64,000 bases of DNA from assembly GCF_020819595.1 (NCBI RefSeq), contig NZ_JAJHNP010000002.1:1-64000 (forward strand), in the 5' to 3' direction. This DNA is from Streptomyces barringtoniae (lineage in GTDB: Bacteria; Actinomycetota; Actinomycetes; Streptomycetales; Streptomycetaceae). Positions 37,128-45,486 of the stretch are shown here, one piece after another (the first letter of the stretch is position 1; each line of letters opens with the position of its first letter). The notes below the pieces were generated by a model. It saw nothing but the letters and a program-made list of their open reading frames with translations, had not been told where the DNA came from and did no database searches. The position numbers and the translations under genes were made by a program.

Positions 37128-38111
37128 TTGACGACGTCGAACGCCGCTTCCGGCCTGCCCGTCGGGCGTGGCCTGCTCTATCTGATCATCACCGGTGCCG
37201 CCTGGGGCACCGCCGGAGCCGCCGCCTCCCTGGTCTACCGGACCAGTGACATGGGCGCCTTCGGACTGTCCTTCTGGCGCTGCGCGCTGGGTCTGCTCCT
37301 GCTGCTCGCCGCACGCGGACTGCGTCCCCGGACCCGCCCGGCCGGCACCGAACCCCTGGTCCGCAGGGCCGGGAAGGTCCTCGCCACCGGCCTCGGCCTG
37401 GCGCTGTTCCAGACCGCCTACTTCGCCGCCGTGGAGTCGACCGGCCTGGCCGTGGCCACCGTCGTCACCCTCGGCGCGGGCCCCGTCCTCATCGCACTCG
37501 GCGCCCGCCTGCTGCTCGGCGAACGGCTCGGCGCCGGCGGGGTGCCGGCCGTCGCCGGGGCGCTCGCCGGGCTGGCCGTGCTGACCTTCGGCGGCTCGGC
37601 CGCGACGGTACGGCCGGCGGGAGTGCTCCTGGCGCTCGTCTCGGCCGCGGGCTACGGCGCCATGACCCTGCTGACCCGCTGGTGGGGGAGGGCCGGTGGC
37701 ACCGACGCCTCCGACACCACCGTGGGCGCCTTCGCGGTGACCGGCCTGTGCCTGCTGCCGTTCGCGCTGCACGAGGGCCTGCTGCCGCACACCGCCCACC
37801 CCGCGCGGCTGCTGTGGCTCGTGCTGTACATCGCCGCCGTGCCCACGGCCCTCGCGTACGCCCTGTACTTCGCCGGGGCGGCCGTCGTACGGTCCGCCAC
37901 CGTGTCCGTGATCATGCTGCTGGAGCCGGTGACCGCGGCCGTGCTGGCCGTCGTCCTGCTCGGCGAGCGGCTCACGGCGAGCACCGCGGCCGGCACCCTG
38001 CTCCTGCTCGGCGCGGTCGCGGGCCTCGCGGTGAGCGAGGCCCGCGGGAGCGGCGGCCGGGAGGCGGTCCCCGTGTCAGCCCCGTCCGGGTCTCACAGCG
38101 CCTTCAGGTAG
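37128..38111 (+). CDS. DMT-superfamily (EamA) transporter, copy 2
   Basis: 327 residues, ten membrane helices in two EamA repeats ([20 protein letters not shown] in helix 1; [20 protein letters not shown] opens the second half), likely a metabolite exporter. The start is TTG 37128, eight bases after GGAAG; no ATG or GTG fits the homology. Expression seems controlled by the upstream leader: promoter, short peptide ORF and SD-masking hairpin. The 3' end overlaps the convergent PPOX gene by 19 bp. Confidence 0.85.
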   Translation: MTTSNAASGLPVGRGLLYLIITGAAWGTAGAAASLVYRTSDMGAFGLSFWRCALGLLLLLAARGLRPRTRPAGTEPLVRRAGKVLATGLGLALFQTAYFAAVESTGLAVATVVTLGAGPVLIALGARLLLGERLGAGGVPAVAGALAGLAVLTFGGSAATVRPAGVLLALVSAAGYGAMTLLTRWWGRAGGTDASDTTVGAFAVTGLCLLPFALHEGLLPHTAHPARLLWLVLYIAAVPTALAYALYFAGAAVVRSATVSVIMLLEPVTAAVLAVVLLGERLTASTAAGTLLLLGAVAGLAVSEARGSGGREAVPVSAPSGSHSAFR

Positions 38112-38773
38112 TCCGGCAGCTCGACACCCGGTGCCAGGTCGGTGCTGGGCAGCGGCGTGCCGTAGCCCTTCTGGAGCGGGACGACGCCGGCCCAGTGCGG
38201 CAGGTCGAGGTCCTCGGGCTCGTCGCTCGCGCCGCCGGTGCGGAGCTTGGCCGAGACCTCGTCCAGGTCCAGCCGGATCACGGCGGTGGCGGCCAGCTCC
38301 TTCTTGTTCGCGGGCCGGGAGTCGGCGGCGCGGCCCGGCACGACGTGGTCCACCAGCGCGTCCAGGGCCAGCCGCCGCTCCTCGGGGTCGGTGACCTGGC
38401 GCGCGATGCCGTGCACCACCACGGAGCGGTAGTTGATGGAGTGGTGGAAGGCGGAGCGGGCCAGCACCAGCCCGTCCACGTGGGTGACCGTCAGGCACAC
38501 CGGCAGGCCCGGGTCGGTCTCGCCGCTCATCCGCAGCGGGCGGGAACCGGTGGATCCGTGCACGTACAGCCGCTCGCCGACCCGGCCGTACAGGGTCGGC
38601 AGCACCACCGGGGCGCCGTCGCGGACGAAACCGAGGTGGCAGACGTACCCCTCGTCGAGTATCGCGTGCACCAGTTCCCTGTCGTACGACGCACGGTTCG
38701 CGGAGCGCGTGGGCACGGTGCGGTCGGTCGGGGTGTAGGCGGCGGCCTGGGTTTCCTCGGTCGTCCCCGGCAT
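38093..38773 (-). CDS. PPOX-class flavin-binding protein (pyridoxamine-phosphate-oxidase fold)
   Basis: 226 residues, split-barrel flavin fold typical of the NimA/PPOX group: [20 protein letters not shown], then [20 protein letters not shown] and [17 protein letters not shown] 38773 has GGAGG seven bases upstream. It is divergent from a MocR/GntR-aminotransferase regulator, a pairing in which the PLP-binding regulator usually controls the neighbouring gene. F420, FMN or heme could be the cofactor; the sequence does not decide. Confidence 0.8.
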   Translation of the reverse strand: MPGTTEETQAAAYTPTDRTVPTRSANRASYDRELVHAILDEGYVCHLGFVRDGAPVVLPTLYGRVGERLYVHGSTGSRPLRMSGETDPGLPVCLTVTHVDGLVLARSAFHHSINYRSVVVHGIARQVTDPEERRLALDALVDHVVPGRAADSRPANKKELAATAVIRLDLDEVSAKLRTGGASDEPEDLDLPHWAGVVPLQKGYGTPLPSTDLAPGVELPDYLKAL

Positions 38774-38823
38774 GACGGTTCCTCCATGGTCAAGCGACGG
38801 CGGTCCGGCGATCTCGCGATCCC

Positions 38824-38856
38824 TTTTGCACTAGTGCATAATGTCCTTTGTGCTAG
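38824..38856. promoter_or_regulatory. MocR operator: direct repeats and embedded palindrome
   Basis: TTTTGCACTAG (38824-38834) and CTTTGTGCTAG (38846-38856) are direct repeats 22 bp apart, two helical turns. The first overlaps a perfect palindrome TGCACTAGTGCA (38827-38838). The -10 box CATAAT of the mocR gene is at 38837-38842. MocR proteins typically bind such spaced direct repeats. Confidence 0.65.
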
Positions 38857-40181
38857 GAGAGTATCCCATCGAAGGGCGCGGCGCAGCCGAGATCGCGGCC
38901 AGCGTCGAGCGCGCGGTCGGCGCCGGAGAGCTGGGGCCGGGTCAACCCCTCCCTCCCATGCGGGAGTTGGCGACCCGGCTGGGTGTGAACCCCAACACCG
39001 TGGCGGCCGCCTACCGCACCCTGCGCGAGCGCGGGGTGATCGAGACGGCCGGCCGCCGGGGCAGCCGGGTCCGGTCCAAGCCGGCCACCACCGGCCGCGA
39101 GGAACTGCGCGTGGAGGTCCCCGCCGGGGGCCGCGACCTGTCGGCAGGCAACCCCGACCCGGCCCTGCTGCCCCGCCTGGCCCCGGCCCTCGCCGCGGCG
39201 GCGGAGGAGGGCGACCGGCGGCCCGTCCTCTACGGGGACGACCCGGTCGACCCGGAACTCGTCCGCATGGCCCGCGCCGAACTCGACGCCGACGGCGTCC
39301 CGGCGGGCCCGCTGACCGTGACGTCCGGCTCCCTCGACGCCATCGAGCGCGTCCTCGCCGCGCACCTCAGACCGGGTGACGCGGTCGCCGTAGAGGATCC
39401 GGGCTGGGGCAGTGTCCTCGACCTGGTCCCGGCGCTGGGCCTGCGCACGCTCCCGGTCGGCATGGACGACGACGGACCGCGCCCCGAAGACCTGCGCCGG
39501 GCCCTGGAGTCCGGGGCGCGCGCGCTGATCGTCACCGACCGCGCGCAGAACCCGACCGGCGCCTCGGTGACCGCCACGCGCGCGCGTGCCCTGCGCGCCG
39601 TCCTGCGCGACCACCCGCGCACCCTGCTGATCGAGGACGACCACGGGCACGGCATCGTCGACCTCCCGCTGCACCCGCTCGCCGGCGGCACCCACCACTG
39701 GGCCGTCGTCCGCTCCGCCTCCAAGACCTACGGCCCCGACCTGCGCGTGGCCGTCGTCGCGGGCGACCCGGTCACCGTCGACCGGGTACGCGGCCGCCAG
39801 CGCCTGGGCCCCGGCTGGGTGAGCCTGCTGCTGCAGCGGGCGGTGGTCCGGCTGTGGACGGAGGGCGCGGTGGACCGGGTGGCGGTGGCGAAGGCGTACG
39901 GCGCGCGAAGGGACGCGCTGGTGGACGCGCTCGCCGAACGCGGGGTCGTCGCCCACGGCCGCAGCGGCATGAACGTGTGGGTGCCGGTCCCCGACGAGAC
40001 CGGCGCGGTGGCCCGGCTGCTGCAGGCGGGCTGGGGGGTGGCGCCGGGAGCCCGCTTCCGCCTGAGCAGCGGGCCGGCGATCCGCATCACGATCTCGACG
40101 CTCACCGAGCGGGACATCGACTCCGTGGCCGACGCGGTGGCGGCAGCGGTACGACCGTCACCGGCTCGCGCTTACGGCTGA
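38850..40181 (+). CDS. MocR-type regulator: GntR HTH fused to an aminotransferase domain
   Basis: 443 residues. GntR winged helix (about 10-70: LPPMRELATRLGVNPNTVAA), linker, then a fold-type-I PLP aminotransferase domain (about 95-440). The PLP lysine is in VVRSASKTYGPDLR (about 293), with EDPGWGSV, DRAQNPTGAS and EDDHGHGI also present. GTG 38850 is preferred over ATG 38841 because CATAAT covers 38841 and would start transcription at 38850, giving a leaderless mRNA. Likely senses PLP or an amine and controls the divergent PPOX gene. Confidence 0.85.
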   Translation: MLGEYPIEGRGAAEIAASVERAVGAGELGPGQPLPPMRELATRLGVNPNTVAAAYRTLRERGVIETAGRRGSRVRSKPATTGREELRVEVPAGGRDLSAGNPDPALLPRLAPALAAAAEEGDRRPVLYGDDPVDPELVRMARAELDADGVPAGPLTVTSGSLDAIERVLAAHLRPGDAVAVEDPGWGSVLDLVPALGLRTLPVGMDDDGPRPEDLRRALESGARALIVTDRAQNPTGASVTATRARALRAVLRDHPRTLLIEDDHGHGIVDLPLHPLAGGTHHWAVVRSASKTYGPDLRVAVVAGDPVTVDRVRGRQRLGPGWVSLLLQRAVVRLWTEGAVDRVAVAKAYGARRDALVDALAERGVVAHGRSGMNVWVPVPDETGAVARLLQAGWGVAPGARFRLSSGPAIRITISTLTERDIDSVADAVAAAVRPSPARAYG

Positions 40182-40193
40182 GGGTGCGCTCCG

Positions 40194-40252
40194 AAGGGGC
40201 GCGGGGCTGTGTCGACATGCGGCTCCGCCGCGCGGGCGCGACAAGCCCCAGA
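40194..40252. repeat. Dispersed GC-rich intergenic repeat, copy A
   Basis: AAGGGGCGCGGGGCTGTGTC ... GCGGCTCCGCCGCG ... GGGCGCGACAAGCCCC. The same sequence, with small changes, is at 49629-49720 (interrupted) and inverted at 50331-50390. Central GCGGCTCCGCCGC is self-complementary. From memory this element is widespread between Streptomyces genes. Confidence 0.8.
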
Positions 40253-40289
40253 GGACGGTCGGTCGCGCACGAACCCCGAGCCCTCCCCG

Positions 40290-41222
40290 TCAGGCGCTCC
40301 TGCGCCGCACCTGGGTGAGCGCGGCACCCGCGAGAACGATCACCGCACCCACCGGTGTGGTCCACCGCAACGACTCCCCGAGAATGGCCACACCCGCACC
40401 CGTGGCGATGACTGGGATGAAGTACGTGACCATCTGCGCGGTGGTGGGCCCGACTTCGGCGACCAGCCCGTACTGGATCAGCACCGCCAGTCCCGTGCCC
40501 AACGCCCCCAACGCGGCGATCGCGAGCAGCGGAACGAGTGAGAAATGTGTGGGGAGGCCGGTGAACAACGGCGTCACAGCGGCCAGTTGAAGCGCCGCGA
40601 GCATCAGCTGCGCGCCCGTCATCGACAGGTGGGAGTTTCCCGTGCCGGCCAGCGTCCGCCGGACGTAGATCCAGCCCACCGGGTAGCTCAGCGAGGCCAG
40701 CAGCGCCATCGCCGTACCCGTGGCGTCCAGCCCGTGGAAGCCCTGCCACACGCCCAGGACCGTCAGCACCCCGAGGAAGCCGAGGCCGAGGCCGGCCACA
40801 CGGACCCGGGTCGGCCGGTCCTCGGACAGGGCGACCAGGGACAGGGCCATGCCCCACAGGGGCGAGGTGGCGTTGCAGATGCCGGCCAGCGTGGACGGGA
40901 TCGTCAGCTCGGAGTAGGCGAAGAGGGAGAACGGCAGGGCGTTCAGGAAGAACGCGGCCACCGCCATGCGGGCCCACAGCCGGGCGCCGCGCGGCAGCCT
41001 CTCCCGCTTGACCGCCATCGCCGCCGCCAGTACCGCCGTACCGAACACCAGACGCCCGAGGGTGACCTGGAAAGGTGCGTAGCCCTCCGTGCCCACCTTG
41101 ATCAGCAGGAAGCTGAAGCCCCAGATCAGGGACAGCGCGCCGAAGCGCAGCCGCCAGTCGAGGCGGGGGCGGGGCCGGGCAGGGGCAGGGGACTGGGTTC
41201 TGGTTGCGGTGACCGTGCTCAT
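40290..41222 (-). CDS. DMT-superfamily (EamA) transporter, copy 3
   Basis: 310 residues, ten membrane helices, EamA repeats opening at LSLIWGFSFLLIKVGTEGYA and AMALLASLSYPVGWIYVRRT. ATG 41222 is the likely start although GAGG is only four bases before it. It is divergent from a LysR gene, the classical arrangement in which the regulator activates an exporter for its co-inducer. Not closely similar to the two EamA copies upstream. Confidence 0.85.
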   Translation of the reverse strand: MSTVTATRTQSPAPARPRPRLDWRLRFGALSLIWGFSFLLIKVGTEGYAPFQVTLGRLVFGTAVLAAAMAVKRERLPRGARLWARMAVAAFFLNALPFSLFAYSELTIPSTLAGICNATSPLWGMALSLVALSEDRPTRVRVAGLGLGFLGVLTVLGVWQGFHGLDATGTAMALLASLSYPVGWIYVRRTLAGTGNSHLSMTGAQLMLAALQLAAVTPLFTGLPTHFSLVPLLAIAALGALGTGLAVLIQYGLVAEVGPTTAQMVTYFIPVIATGAGVAILGESLRWTTPVGAVIVLAGAALTQVRRRSA

Positions 41223-41296
41223 GACCTCAACGATGCTGCAGGCAACCTCGTAGCACAATCGACTTTTTCCACCGAGTACCTCTTAGAATGGCTTAC

Positions 41297-42199
41297 ATGT
41301 TGAACCTGGAGCGCCTGCGCACCCTGGACGCCCTCGCCCGGCACGGCTCGGTGAGCGCCGCCGCGGACGCGCTGCACGTCACCACGTCCGCCGTCTCCCA
41401 GCAGCTGGGCAAGCTGGAGCGCGAGATCGGCCAGCGGCTGCTCGCCAAGAACGGCCGCGGGGTGCGGCTCACGGACGCCGGCCGGCTGCTGTCGGAGCAC
41501 GCGGCGCGCATCCTGTCCCAGGTCGAACTCGCCGAGTCGGACCTGGAGGCGCATCGCGGGCAGGTCGTCGGCGAACTCAGGCTGTCCGCGTTCCCGACCG
41601 CCGCGCGCGGGCTCTTCCCGGTCGCGCTCGGCGCGCTGCGGTCCGAGCACCCCGGGCTGCGGGTGCGCTCCAGCGAGCTCGAGCCGGAGCAGGGCATCGC
41701 CGGCGTCGTCCGCGGCGATCTCGATCTCGCGGTGGTCCTGGACTGGTACAACAAGCCGATGCCCGTGCCCGACGGCCTGGTCAAGGCACCCCTGCTGGAC
41801 GACCCGGCCGACGTCGCCATGCCGGCCGGGCACCGCCTCGCCGGCCGGGACGAGGTGGACCTCACCGAGTTCGCCGAGGACGAGTGGATCACCTGGGGCG
41901 AGGGCGAGTTCTGCCACGAGTGGCTGATGTTCACCCTGCGGTCCAAGGGCGTCGAGCCGATCGTCGGCCACCGCGCAGGTGAGACCCACACCCAGCTCGG
42001 CCTGGTCGCCGCCGGACTGGGCGTGTGCATCGCGCCGCTGCTGGGCCGGCACCCGGTCCCGGACGGCGTGGTCCTCGTGCCGCTCAAGCAGCGGGTGCGC
42101 CGGCACGTGTACGTGGTCTGGCGAGCGGACGCCGACCGCCGCCCCTCGATCCGGGCGGCGGTGGAGGCCCTGCGCGCGGCCGCACAGAAGGTCGGCTGA
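41297..42199 (+). CDS. LysR-family transcriptional regulator
   Basis: 300 residues. N-terminal LysR HTH (LRTLDALARHGSVSAAADAL, HVTTSAVSQQLGKLEREIG), then the two-lobed effector domain from about 90. -10 box TAGAAT at 41284-41289 lies seven bases before ATG 41297, so translation is probably leaderless and the ATG at 41288, which is inside the box, is not the start. It likely controls the divergent EamA exporter. Confidence 0.88.
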   Translation: MLNLERLRTLDALARHGSVSAAADALHVTTSAVSQQLGKLEREIGQRLLAKNGRGVRLTDAGRLLSEHAARILSQVELAESDLEAHRGQVVGELRLSAFPTAARGLFPVALGALRSEHPGLRVRSSELEPEQGIAGVVRGDLDLAVVLDWYNKPMPVPDGLVKAPLLDDPADVAMPAGHRLAGRDEVDLTEFAEDEWITWGEGEFCHEWLMFTLRSKGVEPIVGHRAGETHTQLGLVAAGLGVCIAPLLGRHPVPDGVVLVPLKQRVRRHVYVVWRADADRRPSIRAAVEALRAAAQKVG

Positions 42200-42202
42200 G
42201 CC

Positions 42203-42673
42203 CTACTGCGGCCCCAGCTTGCGGAAGTCCCAGGAGACGATCTTCTCCGGGGTCAGCCGTGCCCAGGCGTGGCGGCCGTCGTGCGGCATCTCGTCCAGGC
42301 CGAAGTTCTTCCGTGCGAACAGCGTCTCCGGCGTGTCGAGTTCGGCGCACAGCTCCCCGGTGCGCGGCGCCTCGCCCACGAACTCCACCCGGCCGGACAG
42401 CTCGACGCCGCGCAACTGGTCGTACTCCTCGCCCGAGTCGACCACGACGGCCACCCGCGGGTCGCGCCGCAGCTGTGTCCAGCGCCTGCTGCGCACCACC
42501 GAGTACAGCCACAGCGAGGTGCCGTCCCAGGCGAACCACAACGCGCTGACGTGCGGAGTGCCGTCCGCCGAGACGGTCGCGACCCGGCAGGTGCGCTGAC
42601 TGGTGAGGAACTCGTCCAGCTCGCCGGGCGTCATCATGATCTTCCGGCCCCGGCGCTGCTGAGTGACGGTCAT
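42203..42673 (-). CDS. PPOX-class flavin/F420-dependent protein
   Basis: 156 residues, compact split-barrel: LDEFLTSQRTCRVATVSADG, HVSALWFAWDGTSLWLYSVV and DPRVAVVVDSGEEYDQLRGV. Relatives bind F420 or FMN and are often quinone reductases or biliverdin reductases in actinobacteria. ATG 42673 with GAGGGGG five bases upstream. The end is three bases from the convergent LysR stop. Confidence 0.82.
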   Translation of the reverse strand: MTVTQQRRGRKIMMTPGELDEFLTSQRTCRVATVSADGTPHVSALWFAWDGTSLWLYSVVRSRRWTQLRRDPRVAVVVDSGEEYDQLRGVELSGRVEFVGEAPRTGELCAELDTPETLFARKNFGLDEMPHDGRHAWARLTPEKIVSWDFRKLGPQ

Positions 42674-42809
42674 ACGGCCCCCTCTTCTCCCACGTCGTGT
42701 CAGAGAACTATCGTGTCCTGGTGATCCTCTGACATCACGTCAGAAAAGAGAACGGGTCGGCTGCGATACGGCCCGGTTCCGAACGGGTCGTCTTCCAAGG
42801 GGGCGCGCT

Positions 42810-43454
42810 ATGCCGTCGTACGCACAGCTCAGCGAACTCCTCGACCCGGTGAGCACCGTCCTGCTCACCGTGGAGTGCCAGCAGGGGGTCGTCGGCCCGG
42901 ACAGCGCCCTGCCCGAACTCGCCCGCGAGGCCCGCTCCTCCGGTGCGCTGCGCAACGTGGCCCGGCTGGTCGCCGCCGCCCACGAGACGGGTGTGCAGGT
43001 CGTCCACGCGATCGCCGAGCGCCGCCCGGACGGCCGGGGCGCGAGCCGCAACGCCCGGCTGTTCCGGGCCGCGGAACGACTGCCCGTGCAGCAGTTGTCG
43101 GGCACCACCGCGGTCCGTGTCGCGCCGCCCATCGAGGTGACCGAGGAGGACTTCGTCGCACGGCGGCTGCACGGCCTGTCCCCGATCCACGGCACCGGCG
43201 TCGACGCCCTGCTGCGCAACCTCGGCTGCCGCACGCTGGTCGTCACCGGTGTCTCCGCCAACGTGGCGATACCCAACGCGGTGTTCGACGCGGTCAATCT
43301 GGGCCACACCGCCGTCGTACCGGCCGACGCCATCGCGGGGGTGCCCGCCGACTACACCCCCGCGATGATCCGGCACACCCTCGCGCTGGTCGCCACGGTC
43401 TCGACCACCGACGAGGTGCTCGCCTGCCTCAAACGTCCGCGCGGGCGCGCGTGA
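42810..43454 (+). CDS. Isochorismatase-fold hydrolase lacking the cysteine
   Basis: 214 residues, Rossmann-like isochorismatase fold: STVLLTVECQQGVVG (where the first catalytic Asp of relatives is Glu), DFVARRLHGLSPIHGTGVDA (the position of the lysine motif), and LVVTGVSANVAIPNAVFDAV. In nicotinamidase-type relatives the last motif carries the nucleophilic cysteine (NVCV); here it is NVAI. The protein may be a cysteine-independent hydrolase such as true isochorismatase, or inactive. ATG 42810 follows AAGGGGG. Confidence 0.8.
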   Translation: MPSYAQLSELLDPVSTVLLTVECQQGVVGPDSALPELAREARSSGALRNVARLVAAAHETGVQVVHAIAERRPDGRGASRNARLFRAAERLPVQQLSGTTAVRVAPPIEVTEEDFVARRLHGLSPIHGTGVDALLRNLGCRTLVVTGVSANVAIPNAVFDAVNLGHTAVVPADAIAGVPADYTPAMIRHTLALVATVSTTDEVLACLKRPRGRA

Positions 43455-43460
43455 GACGGC

Positions 43461-43958
43461 TCAGGCCAGCTTGATCTCGTCGCCGGAGACGGTGATCTTC
43501 GCCGCGGGCAGCGGCTGGGTGGCGGGACCCTTCTTCACGCTGCCGTCCTCGGCGGAGAAGTGGCTGTTGTGGCACGGGCACACGATCACGCCGTTCGCCA
43601 CGCTGCCCACGGCACACCCCTGGTGGGTGCACTTGGACGAGAACGCCTTGTACTGGCCCGCCGCCGGCTGGGTCACCACGACACCCTGGTCCTTGAAGAC
43701 CTTGCCGCCGCCCTCGGGGATGTCGGAGGTCTTGGCGAGGGCGGTGCCGCCGGCGGAGCCGCCGCTGCTCTGCGAGGAGCCGGTGGAACCGGTGGAGCCG
43801 CCGGTCCCGGAGGAACCGGACCCGGTGTTCGCCGTGTCCGACGAGTTGTCGCCCGAACCGCAGGCGGTCAGCGCGGCGGCGAGCCCCGCCGCTCCGGCCG
43901 CCGCCACGACGGTACGGCGGGCGGGTCCGGCATGGGGCTGGGGCGATGCGCTGGTCAT
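43461..43958 (-). CDS. Rieske 2Fe-2S lipoprotein
   Basis: 165 residues. Twin-arginine start (GPARRTVVAAAG) and lipobox LTAC at about residue 33, a 40-residue Gly/Ser/Thr linker, then a Rieske domain with both ligand pairs, CTHQGC and CPCHNSH (about 109-134). It should be folded with its cluster in the cytoplasm, exported by Tat and anchored on the outer face of the membrane. No oxygenase or cytochrome partner is adjacent. ATG 43958 has GGAAGGGA seven bases upstream. Confidence 0.9.
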   Translation of the reverse strand: MTSASPQPHAGPARRTVVAAAGAAGLAAALTACGSGDNSSDTANTGSGSSGTGGSTGSTGSSQSSGGSAGGTALAKTSDIPEGGGKVFKDQGVVVTQPAAGQYKAFSSKCTHQGCAVGSVANGVIVCPCHNSHFSAEDGSVKKGPATQPLPAAKITVSGDEIKLA

Positions 43959-44120
43959 GTGGAGTTCCCTTCCGCGGAGCTTCTCGTGATCCGTCCAGGG
44001 GTACGGCGCCCGGGCGCCACCCGTTCAGACGGGCACCCAGATCCTTGCCGTCCGGGCATGAGACGGCCGTAAGCCGCAGCTGTGGGCCTGCTGTCGGCGG
44101 CACCCCAGTAACCTGGGGCG

Positions 44121-44889
44121 ATGCTCAAGGAAGTCACCGCGACCCGGTACGTCACGCCCCTCCGCGAGGGGGGGCTCGCTGCCGGGGCTCGTCGAGGCGG
44201 ACGACTTCGGGGCCTACGTCCTGAAGTTCACCGGCGCCGGACAGGGCCGCAAGACACTGGTCGCCGAGGTGGTGTGCGGCGAGCTCGCCCGCCGCCTCGG
44301 ATTCCGGATGCCCCGGCTGGTCACCGTCCGGCTGGATCCGGTGCTCGGTCTCGGCGAACCCGAACAGCAGGTGCAGGACCTGCTCAGGTCCAGCGGCGGC
44401 ACCAACCTCGGCATGGACTTCCTCTCCGGCGCCCTCGGCTACGACCCGCTCGCCTTCCCGGTGAGCCCCGAGGAGGCCGGCCGGATCGTCTGGTTCGACG
44501 CGCTGATCAACAACGTGGACCGGTCCTGGCGCAATCCGAATCTCCTGGTGCACCGCGGCGAGCTGTGGCTCATCGACCACGGCGCGACCATGATCTGGCA
44601 CCACAACTGGCGCTCCGCCGAGGCCTCCGCGGCCCGCCCCTACGACGCCTCCGACCACGCCCTCGCCCGCTTCGCCCCGGACGTCGCCGCGGCCGCGGCC
44701 GAGCTGGCACCCCGGGTCACCGCGGATCTGCTCGCCGAGGTCACCGCCGAGATCCCCGACGCCTGGCTCACCGACGAGCCCGGCTTCGACACCCCGGACG
44801 ACCTGCGCCGGGCCTATGCCGGGCCGCTGCTCGCGCGGGCCGGGGGCGTCCACGAACGCATCACCGGCATCGAGGGGGGGACCAAGTGA
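44121..44889 (+). CDS. HipA-family kinase, frameshifted in a G7 tract
   Basis: The intended product (about 255 residues) starts MLKEVTATRYVTPLREGG at ATG 44121, but after the seven G residues at 44168-44174 the kinase continues one frame away (LPGLVEADDFGAYVLKFTGA). With six G the frame is unbroken. The rest is HipA-like: NNVDRSWRNPNLLV catalytic loop and LIDHGATMIW. TAACCT lies six bases before ATG 44121, suggesting a leaderless message. As it stands only a fragment from GTG 44269 (206 residues) could be made, missing the nucleotide-binding N-lobe. Either a sequencing error, a real mutation, or slippage-controlled expression. Confidence 0.75.
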
Positions 44890-45335
44890 GCGAGACCCAC
44901 ATCCACATGGCCGGCCATGTCACCGAGCGGCACATCACCCGGGCGGGCCAGGGCGGCGACCGGGACGTGTTCGAGTACGCGCTGCTGCGGGTCGTACCGC
45001 GCGTGGAGCGCGGCGAGTGCATCAACGCGGGCGTCGTCGTCTACAGCCGCGCGCGAGGCTACGTCGGCGCCCGCACCCACCTGGACGAGGCCCGGCTGCT
45101 CGCCCTGGACCCGGAGGCGGACGTGGCCGGGATCCGGGCGGTGCTCGGCGCGGTCGAGCGGCACTGCGCGGGTGGTGCGGAGGCCGGGCAGGCGGCCGGG
45201 GACGACGCCGGGCGCCGCTTCCGCTGGCTGATCGCGCCCCGCTCCACGGTCGTCCAGCCCGGTCCCGTGCACACCGGCCTGACCACCGACCCGGCGGGCG
45301 AGACGGAGCGGTTGCTGGACCTCTTGGTGAGGTAA
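44886..45335 (+). CDS. DUF3037 protein, partner of the HipA-like kinase
   Basis: 149 residues. The DUF3037 core is FEYALLRVVPRVERGECINA through GYVGARTHLDEARLLAL. GTG 44886 overlaps the kinase stop by 4 bp (GTGA), so both are made together. HipA-like kinase and DUF3037 pairs recur in bacteria; the function is unknown, and a toxin-antitoxin or stress-signalling module is only a suggestion. Followed by a perfect 10-bp hairpin at 45347-45373. Confidence 0.8.
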   Translation: MSETHIHMAGHVTERHITRAGQGGDRDVFEYALLRVVPRVERGECINAGVVVYSRARGYVGARTHLDEARLLALDPEADVAGIRAVLGAVERHCAGGAEAGQAAGDDAGRRFRWLIAPRSTVVQPGPVHTGLTTDPAGETERLLDLLVR

Positions 45336-45346
45336 TGGATCACACG

Positions 45347-45389
45347 CACCCGGTGTGCCGTTGACACCGGGTGCCAGGGCTTCTAGCGT
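45347..45389 (+). promoter_or_regulatory. fabG promoter embedded in a terminator-like hairpin
   Basis: CACCCGGTGT (45347-45356) and ACACCGGGTG (45364-45373) form a perfect 10-bp stem after the DUF3037 gene. The right arm and loop contain the -35 box TTGACA (45361-45366), followed after 17 bases by TAGCGT (45384-45389). One element thus ends one unit and starts the next. Confidence 0.75.
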
Positions 45390-45408
45390 CACGTGTACTG
45401 AAGGTACT

Positions 45409-45420
45409 AAGCGGTCGCTC
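45409..45420. promoter_or_regulatory. Candidate TetR-type operator in the fabG leader
   Basis: AAGCGGTCGCTC: AGCG and CGCT are inverted around GT, about 20 bases after the -10. This resembles AAGCGNNCGCTT sites of TetR repressors of lipid genes. A second dyad, CTCAC-CGCGC-GTGAG (45418-45432), overlaps it. Confidence 0.4.
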
Positions 45421-45486
45421 ACCGCGCGTGAGGGGCCCACTTCCAAGGGCCCCGACAGGTTCTCTCAAGGGCGAGGAGAAACAGCA

